From Actinomycetes bacterium (GTDB taxonomy: Bacteria; Actinomycetota; Actinomycetes; Mycobacteriales; Mycobacteriaceae), in NCBI GenBank assembly GCA_023416315.1, contig JAEZIA010000219.1, forward strand, positions 1-51,381: a stretch of 51,381 nt of DNA, given 5' to 3'. This document shows, one piece after another, positions 25,031-31,713 of the stretch. A program made the translations under genes and the position numbers. Below the pieces are notes generated by a model that saw nothing but the letters and a program-made list of their open reading frames with translations, made no database searches and had not been told where the DNA came from. How positions within the stretch are numbered: the first letter of the stretch is position 1; every line of letters starts with the position of its first letter.

Positions 25031-25050
25031 GACTAGAACGCGTTCTAGTC
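25031..25050. promoter_or_regulatory. KstR operator of fadD
   Basis: GACTAGAACGCGTTCTAGTC is a perfect 20-bp palindrome. Its core TAGAACGCGTTCTA (25034-25047) fits the published KstR consensus TnnAACnnGTTnnA at every fixed position. KstR is the TetR repressor of mycobacterial cholesterol catabolism; it is not encoded in this window. The site sits just upstream of the fadD ATG at 25007, where it would overlap the promoter. Confidence 0.85.
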
Positions 25051-25061
25051 TGCCACGCCGC

Positions 25062-25118
25062 CGAACGTCGACTTGTTGCGGAAGATCACCCAGCGGGACG
25101 CCAACAAGCCGACGTTCG
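25062..25118. terminator. Hairpin directly after the MFS transporter gene
   Basis: A 17-bp arm (25062-25078, CGAACGTCGACTTGTTG) pairs with 25102-25118 with one mismatch; the 23-nt spacer contains GGAAGATCACCC. It begins 2 nt after the transporter stop on the minus strand and lies between that gene and the fadD operator. It would insulate fadD from read-through. Confidence 0.6.
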
Positions 25119-25120
25119 AC

Positions 25121-26683
25121 TCAGGCGTCGCCGCGTCGCACGAACAGCGAAAGCACCGCACCGACGGCCGCGGCCGCCGCGCCCACCCACATCGACAGCT
25201 GCAGGCCGGCCATGAAGGCCTCGTGGCTGCCGCTGGTGATCGCGGCGGTCAGCTGAGGCGGTGCGCCGGGGATCGACGGCGCCATACCCTTGGCCACCAA
25301 CTCTTGTGCCGGCACCAGCTTTTCGGCGATCGGTGCGGGGGTACCTGCGGCGGTGAGGTTGCCGACCAGCGTCGAGCCCACCTTGCTAGACAGCACCGAG
25401 CCCAGGATCGTGGTGCCCAGCACGGCGCCCAGCTGCACCGACGTGCTCTGCAGGCCGCCGGCCACCCCGGCGTCGTCGGCGGGGGCGTTGCCGACGATGG
25501 CATCCGAACTCGCGGTCAGCACCAGACCGACGCCGAAGCCGAGGAGCGCGAATGCGGGCCAGATCGCCCCGTACCCGGAGTCGACTGTCAGCCGGCTCAG
25601 CAGCGTCAGGCCGCCGGCCACCCCGAGCAGACCGGCCACCATCGCCGGTCGCGGGCCGAAGCGTTCGGTCATCACGCCCGAGAGCGGAGCCATCAGCATC
25701 ATCGCCGCGGACAACGGCAGCGTGCGTACACCGGTCGCCACCGGACTCCAGCCCTGCAGGTTCTGCAGGTAGAGCGTCATGAAGAACAGCGCGCCGAACA
25801 ACGCGAAGAAGTTGATCGTGGTGGCGGCCGCCCCGATCGACAGCGACGGGTTGGCGAACAGGCGCAGTGGCAGCATCGGGTCCTTCGCGTTGCGCTCGGC
25901 GATCACGAAGGCGCCCATCAGTACGGCACCGCCGATCAGGAACGCCACGGTCCGCGGGGCGGCCCATCCCCACTCCGGCGCCTTGATCAAGCCGTAGACC
26001 AGGAGAAATAGGCTGCCGGAGAGCGTCAGGATGCCGGCTACATCGAGCCGGCCCTGCTCGTCGCTGCGGCTCTCGACGATCGCCACAACACCGATGAGGA
26101 CGGCGACCACCGCGATGGGCACGTTGATGTAGAACACCGATTGCCAGCTCAGGTGCTCGACGAGGACACCGCCCAGGATCGGGCCTGCCGCGACCGAGAC
26201 TCCGGAGGCGGCGCCCCAGATGCCGATGGCCATGTTGAGTCGGTGTGCGGGGAAGGCGTTGCGCACGATCGCCAGCGTGCTGGGCATCAGCAGTGCGCCG
26301 AACACCCCCTGCAGCGCGCGCATCGCGATCACGCCGCTCACCGTGCCGATCAGGCCGATGCCGACCGAGGTGGCGGCGAAGCCGACCACACCGATCAGGA
26401 AGACCCGCCGGCGGCCGAACATGTCGCCGAGTTTGCCGCCGAAAATCAGCAGCGACGCAAGGCTCAGCAGGTAGGCGTCGGTGATCCACTGCAGGTCCGA
26501 CAGGGACGCGTTGAGGTCGGTCGCGATCCGGGGGTTGGCGATCGCGACGACCGATGCGTCGAGGCCGACCATGATGACGCCGACGGACACGGCCGCCAGA
26601 ATCCACCACGGGTTCCCGCGCATGCCTTGCGTCGGCTGCGCATGGCGCGCATGCCCGGGGCGCTGAACTGTGGAGATGACCAC
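25121..26683 (-). CDS. MFS multidrug efflux transporter (DHA2/EmrB-QacA type, 14 TMS)
   Basis: 520-aa inner-membrane drug:proton antiporter. Motif A of the major facilitator superfamily is GGKLGDMFGRRR in the loop after helix 2; the antiporter motif C is seen in GAASGVSVAAGPILGGVLVEHLSWQSVFYINVP; the early acidic motif is MVGLDASVVAIANPRI. Hydrophobic segments support 14 helices. The GTG start is preceded by AAAGGAG at good spacing. It is divergent from a TetR gene with two operator-like palindromes between them, a typical repressor-efflux pair. Substrates (drugs, dyes or lipids) are unknown. Confidence 0.93.
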   Translation of the reverse strand: MVISTVQRPGHARHAQPTQGMRGNPWWILAAVSVGVIMVGLDASVVAIANPRIATDLNASLSDLQWITDAYLLSLASLLIFGGKLGDMFGRRRVFLIGVVGFAATSVGIGLIGTVSGVIAMRALQGVFGALLMPSTLAIVRNAFPAHRLNMAIGIWGAASGVSVAAGPILGGVLVEHLSWQSVFYINVPIAVVAVLIGVVAIVESRSDEQGRLDVAGILTLSGSLFLLVYGLIKAPEWGWAAPRTVAFLIGGAVLMGAFVIAERNAKDPMLPLRLFANPSLSIGAAATTINFFALFGALFFMTLYLQNLQGWSPVATGVRTLPLSAAMMLMAPLSGVMTERFGPRPAMVAGLLGVAGGLTLLSRLTVDSGYGAIWPAFALLGFGVGLVLTASSDAIVGNAPADDAGVAGGLQSTSVQLGAVLGTTILGSVLSSKVGSTLVGNLTAAGTPAPIAEKLVPAQELVAKGMAPSIPGAPPQLTAAITSGSHEAFMAGLQLSMWVGAAAAAVGAVLSLFVRRGDA

Positions 26684-26701
26684 GGCTCGACTCCTTTCAA
26701 T

Positions 26702-26723
26702 AAGTGGAGGGATTCCACCACTT
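26702..26723. promoter_or_regulatory. Operator copy 1 in TetR/MFS region
   Basis: 22-bp imperfect palindrome with outer arms AAGTGG and CCACTT (18 of 22 positions symmetric), 19 bp before the MFS GTG. It is an inverted relative of the copy at 26745-26766. Probably the site through which the divergent TetR represses the transporter. Confidence 0.6.
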
Positions 26724-26744
26724 CTGCATATTGAGCGTAACTAC

Positions 26745-26766
26745 AAATGGTGGTGCCCCTCCACTT
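26745..26766. promoter_or_regulatory. Operator copy 2 in TetR/MFS region
   Basis: A second 22-bp element, AAATGGTGG-(4 nt)-CCCTCCACTT with one variable base at the edge of the spacer. It matches the reverse complement of copy 1 at 18 of 22 positions, with centres 43 bp apart (about four helical turns). It lies 19 bp before the TetR start, so each promoter of the divergent pair has its own site. Confidence 0.6.
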
Positions 26767-26785
26767 CCAGGAGTAGGCTGAACTG

Positions 26786-27532
26786 GTGATTCCTGGCGCA
26801 CAGTGGGGTGCGGAGCGATCCAGGCCACTTCGGGCCGACGCCGAACGCAATCGCGAGCGAATTGTCACCGCCGCCGCCCGGCTCTTTGCTGAGCAGGGGC
26901 TGTCAGTCCCCTTGGAAGATGTCGCTCGCGCCGCGGGTGTCGGAGTGGCGACCCTGTACCGGCGCTTCCCGACACGCACCGACCTGGCGATCGCGGCATT
27001 CGAACGCAACATGACGTCCTACGAGGACGCGGTCGACAAGGCCCTGAACAATCCCTGCGCCTGGGACGGCTTCCGCGACCTGGTGTACGAGGTCTGCGCG
27101 CTGCAGGCCTCCGACCCCGGCCTGCGAGCCCTGCTGACCACCGCGTTCCCGGCCAGTTCGGTGATCGAACAGCGCGCCGCCGAGGCGGTGGCCAAACTCG
27201 GTGAGGTCATCGCCCGCGCGCAGCAGGACGGCATGCTGCGGCCGGATATCGGGGTGGGAGATCTCGTGGTGATGCTGCTGGCCAACACCGGCGTGCTGGA
27301 AGCAACCCGGCAGCATGCCCCGGACGCCTGGCGCCGATTCGCCGCGCTGATGGTCGACTCGTTCCGCGTCGGGCCGCACGAAGATCTGCCGCCGCCCACC
27401 CCGGCTGAAGAACTCCGCAGTTCGATCGCCATGCTGACGGGGGACACGTTGCGCATCGACGCCCTTCCGGCGACGCCGCCAACGCCGCCGCCTCCAGCAC
27501 CCGGACCCGCCGACCCTCAGGAGCGACCTTGA
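26786..27532 (+). CDS. TetR-family repressor of the divergent efflux pump
   Basis: 248-aa regulator. HTH: RERIVTAAARLFAEQGLSVP, then DVARAAGVGVATLYRRFPTRTDLAIAAF. The ligand domain resembles the mycobacterial TetR_C 'LfrR/SCO1712-like' type (AWDGFRDLVYEVCALQASDPGLRALL). A proline-rich tail follows (about residues 228-248), which is unusual and probably disordered. The GTG start has AGGAG 13 nt upstream, a longer spacing than ideal. The stop overlaps the TTG start of an LLM enzyme by 4 nt, so repressor and enzyme are co-transcribed. It most likely binds the two operators at 26702 and 26745. Confidence 0.9.
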   Translation: MIPGAQWGAERSRPLRADAERNRERIVTAAARLFAEQGLSVPLEDVARAAGVGVATLYRRFPTRTDLAIAAFERNMTSYEDAVDKALNNPCAWDGFRDLVYEVCALQASDPGLRALLTTAFPASSVIEQRAAEAVAKLGEVIARAQQDGMLRPDIGVGDLVVMLLANTGVLEATRQHAPDAWRRFAALMVDSFRVGPHEDLPPPTPAEELRSSIAMLTGDTLRIDALPATPPTPPPPAPGPADPQERP

Positions 27533-28437
27533 CTGACCGTCCGACCATCGACTTCCCGGCTCGCATCGGCGTGTGGTGGGCCAGCGAAAGCTGGCCGATG
27601 CCCGCCGCCGTCGAGGTTGCGCAGGAGATCGAAGCCCTAGGCTACGGGTCGCTGTTCGTCCCCGAGGTCGGTCTCAAGGACTGCATGGTCCAGTCGGCGA
27701 TCTTCCTCGCCGGCACGCAGCGACTGGTCCTGGGAACCGGCATCGCCAATATCCACGCCCGGCTGGCCACTGTTGCCGAGGGCGGCGGTCGCAGTCTGAC
27801 CGCCGCCTATCCGGGCCGGTTCGTCCTGGGACTCGGGGTCAGCCATGGCCCGTTGGTGGAGAACATGCTCGGCGGCACCTACGACAAGCCGCTGGCCACC
27901 ATGCGGGGTTACCTCGACCGGATGGCCGGGCTTCCGGAGTTCGTGGAGCCCGGCGCGGGCCGCCCGACCCGGTTGCTCGCCGCGTTGGGGCCCAAGATGA
28001 TCGAGCTGTCCGGCACGCACGCCGACGGCGCCCACCCGTACCTGGTGCTGCCCGAGCAGACCGCCACCACGCGCGAGATCCTCGGGCCCGGCAAGTGGGT
28101 GGTCTCCGAACAGGCTGTCGTCGTCGGTGAGAACCCCGAGGAGCAGATGCGCCGGGCGCACGTCCATCTCGAGGTCTATTCGGGCCTGCCGAATTACCGC
28201 AATTCCTGGCTGCGCCAGGGCTTCGACGAGTCGGACCTGGTGCGTGGTGGATCGGATCGGTTGGCCAGCCGCATCGTCGGGCAGGGCTCCGTCGAGCAGG
28301 TCGCCGCATCGGTGACCGCGCACCTCGACGCGGGCGCCGACCACGTGGTGGTTCAGGTGCTCGGCGACGGCGATCCGAAGTGGGATCCGCGCCCGGCGTT
28401 GCGCGAACTGGCCGCGGCGCTGAACCTCAGGGGTTGA
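27529..28437 (+). CDS. LLM-class oxidoreductase co-transcribed with TetR
   Basis: 302-aa luciferase-like enzyme. Visible: IGVWWASESWPMPAAVEVAQEIEALGYGSLFVPE, LVLGTGIANIHARLATVAEGGGRSLTAAYPGRFVLGLGVSHGP, and RLLAALGPKMIELSGTHADGAHPYL, the usual TIGR03620-like F420 barrel. The start is TTG: AGGAG lies 5 nt before it and it overlaps the TetR TGA, so an ATG/GTG start further in is unlikely. Its link to an efflux repressor suggests a detoxifying reductase for the same compound class, an inference. The 3' end overlaps the convergent MceA-like gene by 11 nt. Confidence 0.87.
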   Translation: MTDRPTIDFPARIGVWWASESWPMPAAVEVAQEIEALGYGSLFVPEVGLKDCMVQSAIFLAGTQRLVLGTGIANIHARLATVAEGGGRSLTAAYPGRFVLGLGVSHGPLVENMLGGTYDKPLATMRGYLDRMAGLPEFVEPGAGRPTRLLAALGPKMIELSGTHADGAHPYLVLPEQTATTREILGPGKWVVSEQAVVVGENPEEQMRRAHVHLEVYSGLPNYRNSWLRQGFDESDLVRGGSDRLASRIVGQGSVEQVAASVTAHLDAGADHVVVQVLGDGDPKWDPRPALRELAAALNLRG

Positions 28438-29668
28438 TGGTGTTCTCGCCGACCTGACGTCCCCACACGTATTCGGTGAGCAGCGGCTGGCCCAGTTCGA
28501 AGTGGTTGTAGGGGGCCAGCGAGGCGCCGTAGTCGGCGACCAGGAACGGTGCCGGCCAGAAGTCGCGGGTGACGGGTTGCCAGCAGCCCGGCGCCCCGCC
28601 CGGACCGCCCCTGGCGTTCAACCGCGGCAGGTTGTCGGGATAGACGTACGGGTTGGCCGCTCCGGTCAGGCCGATGTGGAAGTCGATTGAGTAGCCATTG
28701 CCACCGGCGCTTTCCTTGGCGTTCGACGTCGCGTAGTTGCGGACGGTGCACAGGATCTCGGGGCTGTAGGTGTCGAACAGCTGGGCGGTGGGGATCAGGT
28801 CGGCCTGACCGCGCACGAAGTACGGGCCGCCACGCTCGAAGATGTCGGCGCCGGTGTTGCCGAATCCTGTTGAGGCCAGCAGGGCCGCATCAAGATCTTT
28901 TTGCTGCTCGTTGAGTGTGCGGGCCGTGGTGACCGCGTGATCGAGGGAGTCCCACAGGTCCGGGCTGGCCTCGGTATAGACCTCGGCGAGTTTCGACAGC
29001 TGCTGGATGTTGCTGCGGATCTGCGGCATCTGCGGGTTGACGTCATCGAGCACGGCATTGCCGTTGACGATCGACTGGCCGAACTTGGTGCCGAGTCCGT
29101 TGAGTGCCTCGGCGGCCGCGCTCAGTGTCAGGTTGAGCTTGACCGGGTCGACCTTCTCCGAGATCGAGGTGAGCGTCTCGAAGAGGGTGTTGAACTCGGT
29201 CGTCACGTGCGACACGTCGATCACGTCGCCACTGGCGATGCGTTGCTTCACCGGCTGCGGCGGGCTGCGGAAGGACACGTACTTGTTGCCGAAGACGGTG
29301 CTGGCCTTGACTTCGGCGATGGCGTTCGCCGGGATCAACTCGACGTAACGGGGGTTGACGTCCAGGGAGAGCTTGGCCTTGGTATTGCCGTCCCGCTCGA
29401 CGGCATCCACGCCGGTGACCCGGCCGATCTCCACGCCGTTGTAGGTCACCTTCGAGCCCGGGTCCATCACCAGGCCGGCCCGCTCCGAGATCAGCGTCAG
29501 CTTGGTCTTGGGCGTGAATTCGCCCCGGAACTGCATGTAGACAACCACCACGATGACGGTGAACAAGACGACCGTCACCGCGAACGCGGTCTTGATGGGC
29601 GGGGAGTACTGCCAGTGCCGACTGCGGGCCTGTAACCATCCCGGCGCGGCGCCGTCGCGCTCACTCAT
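28427..29668 (-). CDS. Orphan MceA-type MCE protein
   Basis: 413-aa MCE/MlaD-domain protein. A membrane anchor lies at about residues 25-46 (IKTAFAVTVVLFTVIVVVVYM), then the MCE domain (LISERAGLVMDPGSKVTYNGVEIGRVTGVDAV), the Mce helical region, and a C-terminal segment NPYVYPDNLPRLNARGGPGG ... LLTEYVWGRQVGENTINP that is characteristic of the A subunit of mce operons. Mce proteins form envelope-spanning lipid-transfer tubes with YrbE permeases. Here no yrbE, mceB-F or mas genes are adjacent, so it must join a complex encoded elsewhere or act alone. No frameshift is visible. A CRP-like site lies upstream at 29824-29839. Confidence 0.92.
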   Translation of the reverse strand: MSERDGAAPGWLQARSRHWQYSPPIKTAFAVTVVLFTVIVVVVYMQFRGEFTPKTKLTLISERAGLVMDPGSKVTYNGVEIGRVTGVDAVERDGNTKAKLSLDVNPRYVELIPANAIAEVKASTVFGNKYVSFRSPPQPVKQRIASGDVIDVSHVTTEFNTLFETLTSISEKVDPVKLNLTLSAAAEALNGLGTKFGQSIVNGNAVLDDVNPQMPQIRSNIQQLSKLAEVYTEASPDLWDSLDHAVTTARTLNEQQKDLDAALLASTGFGNTGADIFERGGPYFVRGQADLIPTAQLFDTYSPEILCTVRNYATSNAKESAGGNGYSIDFHIGLTGAANPYVYPDNLPRLNARGGPGGAPGCWQPVTRDFWPAPFLVADYGASLAPYNHFELGQPLLTEYVWGRQVGENTINP

Positions 29669-29823
29669 CAGCTACGCGCCTACCCATCACGAGGTCCCCT
29701 CCACCGACCGCGGGTCACCCGCAAATCACTATTCGTTGTCTTGCCACTATCCCACGCAGGTGAGGGCAGTCGGCGCTTTCAGACCAATCAGCGGCAGTGA
29801 TCAGCACCCATCTTCACCGGTTA

Positions 29824-29839
29824 CGTGACTGGGGTCACA
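29824..29839. promoter_or_regulatory. CRP-like (TGTGA-N6-TCACG) palindrome upstream of the Mce gene
   Basis: On the minus strand TGTGACCCCAGTCACG fits the mycobacterial CRP consensus TGTGA-N6-TCACA with one mismatch. It lies 156 bp before the mceA-like ATG and 10 bp after the SGNH gene stop, i.e. in a 180 bp intergenic space on the same strand. Possible cAMP control of the Mce gene. Confidence 0.4.
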
Positions 29840-29848
29840 AGCCCTGCA

Positions 29849-30652
29849 TCACGCGGTCTGATGTGAATCGCGGATCTGGGCGGAAACCGGCTGCAGTGCG
29901 GCATATTTCGGGTCCCTGCCGTCCCCGGACGACCGGCCCCGGGCGTGCCGCCACAACCACGGGAGCAACAGTCCCCTGGTCCACCGCGCCTGTGCGTACA
30001 TCCTCCGCCACACGCCGTCCGGACTGTGCTGGCCGCTCGGCTGTGCCCAATCATGGTTGCTGCCGGGCAGTTTCAGCGCATCGGCGGCCGCTTCAGCGAA
30101 CAGGGTATGGCCCCTGGTCGAGGCGTGCATGCGGTCGTGGCTCCAGGTCGTCGTCTCGCTCATCGACGGCGCGCGGTAGAGGTCGACGAGGCCGAAGCCG
30201 TGCCGGTCGGCTGCCTGCCCGATGACCGCGTTGACCTGCTGGACACGGGCACCGATCAGCCGGCCCACCGGCAGCATCTTGGCCACGTCGGGAAACAACG
30301 TCGTCACCACGGTGGCACCGGAATCGGCGAGCTGCCGGTAAAGCTCGTCGAGGTCGGCCATGGCGGCGGCGAACGCGCGGCCGGGCCTGGTCACATCGTT
30401 CATCCCGACGCAGACGGTGACCAGGTCGGGTTCCATCGCGAGCGCTTGGGGGAGTTGGTCATTGAGGACGTCGCCGACGCGTTTGCCGCGAATCGCGAGG
30501 TTGGCGTACAGCAATCCGGGATAGTGGGCGTCCAGGATCGCCGCGAGCCGGTCGGCGAATCCGATCAGACCGGCGGTGTCGTCGCCGTCCCAGAGACCTT
30601 CGGTCTGGCTGTCGCCGATCGCGACATAGCGGGAGAAGCCGGTGTCCGACAT
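29849..30652 (-). CDS. SGNH/GDSL-family lipase or esterase
   Basis: 267-aa hydrolase with all SGNH blocks: block I VAIGDSQTEGLWDG (nucleophile Ser), block II Gly in LAIRGKRVGD, block III VGMNDVTRPG (Asn), and block V HDRMHASTRGHTLFAE (catalytic Asp/His). No signal peptide is seen, so it should be cytoplasmic. The C-terminal tail (RRMYAQARWTRGLLLPWLWRHARGR) is basic and aromatic, perhaps membrane-associated. I chose MSDTGFSRYVAIGD over ATGs further upstream because a TAAAGT box lies 8 nt before it (leaderless). Divergent from a TetR gene. Confidence 0.88.
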   Translation of the reverse strand: MSDTGFSRYVAIGDSQTEGLWDGDDTAGLIGFADRLAAILDAHYPGLLYANLAIRGKRVGDVLNDQLPQALAMEPDLVTVCVGMNDVTRPGRAFAAAMADLDELYRQLADSGATVVTTLFPDVAKMLPVGRLIGARVQQVNAVIGQAADRHGFGLVDLYRAPSMSETTTWSHDRMHASTRGHTLFAEAAADALKLPGSNHDWAQPSGQHSPDGVWRRMYAQARWTRGLLLPWLWRHARGRSSGDGRDPKYAALQPVSAQIRDSHQTA

Positions 30653-30660
30653 GATCTTCG

Positions 30661-30666
30661 ACTTTA
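30661..30666 (-). promoter_or_regulatory. Candidate -10 box for leaderless SGNH hydrolase transcript
   Basis: TAAAGT on the minus strand, 8 nt before the ATG at 30652, in a GC-rich context and with no Shine-Dalgarno before the ATG. This supports the chosen start and a leaderless mRNA. Confidence 0.35.
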
Positions 30667-30722
30667 GTGCCATGCGCGGCAGTACGATCGGCAGGCGAAC
30701 GGGAAGGCGGGGTGTACACACG

Positions 30723-31352
30723 GTGAAGTCGCCTGCGTCCGTCGAATCCCCGCCCGCGGAGTCTCTCGCGCCGACCCCGCGCCAGCGCCTCGTCGACGCG
30801 CTGGCCGCATCGATCTCCGACATCGGCTACTCGGCCACAACCGTCGCCGAAATCGTCCGCCGGGCGCGGACTTCGAGGCGGACCTTCTACGAGTACTTCA
30901 CCGACCGGGAAGCGTGTCTGGTCGCATTGCTCGCCGACACCAACCGTCGTTCGGTGGAGACGATCTCCGCGGCGGTCGATCCGGCGGCGCCGTGGGAGAC
31001 CCAGATCAGGCAGGCGGTGCAGGCCTGGGTCGCCAACGCCGAGTCACAGCCGGCGGTCATGCTCAGCTGGATCCGCGATGTGCCCGCGCTGGGGATGGCC
31101 GCGCGTACGCTGCAGCGCGACGTGACCGAGTCCTTCATCGTGATGGTCCGAACGCTGTCCGACACCGAGGAATTACGGGCCGCAGGCATCCCGATGGTCT
31201 CCCGACAACGGGCGATCATGCTGATCGGGGGATTGCGGGAACTGACGGCGGTCACCGTCGAGAGCGGTGGCCGGATGAAGGACATCACCGACGAAGCGGT
31301 TTCGGCGGCGATCGCCCTGCTCGGTCCCAACCGCAGCGCGGCTACTTCTTGA
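30723..31352 (+). CDS. TetR-family transcriptional regulator
   Basis: 209-aa repressor. HTH: RQRLVDALAASISDIGYSATTVAEIVRRARTSRRTFYEYFTDREACL. The 'SRRTFYEYFTDREACL' recognition helix is common in mycobacterial TetRs placed next to P450 or hydrolase genes. The GTG at 30723 is chosen because it gives a normal ~25-residue leader; the frame is open to 30642, where it would overlap the divergent SGNH gene. Its 3' end overlaps a convergent 74-aa gene by 11 nt, and the CYP138-like P450 follows. M. tuberculosis has a similar TetR beside cyp138 (Rv0135c/Rv0136), so this TetR may bind the tandem operator at 31656-31693. Confidence 0.88.
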   Translation: MKSPASVESPPAESLAPTPRQRLVDALAASISDIGYSATTVAEIVRRARTSRRTFYEYFTDREACLVALLADTNRRSVETISAAVDPAAPWETQIRQAVQAWVANAESQPAVMLSWIRDVPALGMAARTLQRDVTESFIVMVRTLSDTEELRAAGIPMVSRQRAIMLIGGLRELTAVTVESGGRMKDITDEAVSAAIALLGPNRSAATS

Positions 31353-31566
31353 GCCAGGCGCGCACCTTGGCCAGGTCGCGGGTGTAGAGCTCGTACATCT
31401 CGTCTTCGAAGAACGACGCACCACTGATCGCTTCGTTGCCCTGCCAGATCACCCGGATGCGGTACCGGTCGCGAAGGTAGACGTCGACGCGGCCGCTCTC
31501 CCGCCGCTGCCAGCCCCTCTCGTCGCCGGCCTCGGAAAGGGCCTGCCGCTCGTCGGTTCCAGACAT
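31342..31566 (-). CDS. Small hypothetical protein (74 aa)
   Basis: I do not recognise a named family. The protein is hydrophilic and charged; the C-terminal half RDRYRIRVIWQGNEAISGASFFEDEMYELYTRDLAKVRAWLKK reads like a small beta-alpha domain with no cofactor or metal motif. It overlaps the end of the convergent TetR by 11 nt and is divergent from the P450, sharing the region that contains the tandem operator. High-GC codon use and the clean ATG start (MSGTDERQAL) make it a likely real gene. Confidence 0.65.
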   Translation of the reverse strand: MSGTDERQALSEAGDERGWQRRESGRVDVYLRDRYRIRVIWQGNEAISGASFFEDEMYELYTRDLAKVRAWLKK

Positions 31567-31655
31567 CAGTGCTCACTCCTCTTGGGCGCTGGTACGGCAC
31601 GCCCCGAGGCCCAACACTACTGCGGCGGGCGCGGCGGACCGGCGTTGTGGCATCC

Positions 31656-31693
31656 GGTACAGCAGCGTACCGTAGTCGGTACAGCGACGTACC
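31656..31693. promoter_or_regulatory. Tandem operator GGTAC-N6-GTACC x2 upstream of P450
   Basis: GGTACAGCAGCGTACC (31656-31671) and GGTACAGCGACGTACC (31678-31693) are near-identical palindromic sites (14 of 16 the same), offset by 22 bp, i.e. two DNA turns on the same face. This is the arrangement for cooperative binding of two dimers. They lie 21-58 bp before the P450 ATG and ~90 bp from the divergent 74-aa gene. The neighbouring TetR (30723-31352) is the best candidate binder. Confidence 0.7.
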
Positions 31694-31713
31694 GAAGCGG
31701 AGAGGCGCGAACG

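Noticed and set aside
31222..31352. Frameshift at the TetR 3' end
   Set aside because: The overlap with the convergent 74-aa gene is only 11 nt and both C-termini look complete.
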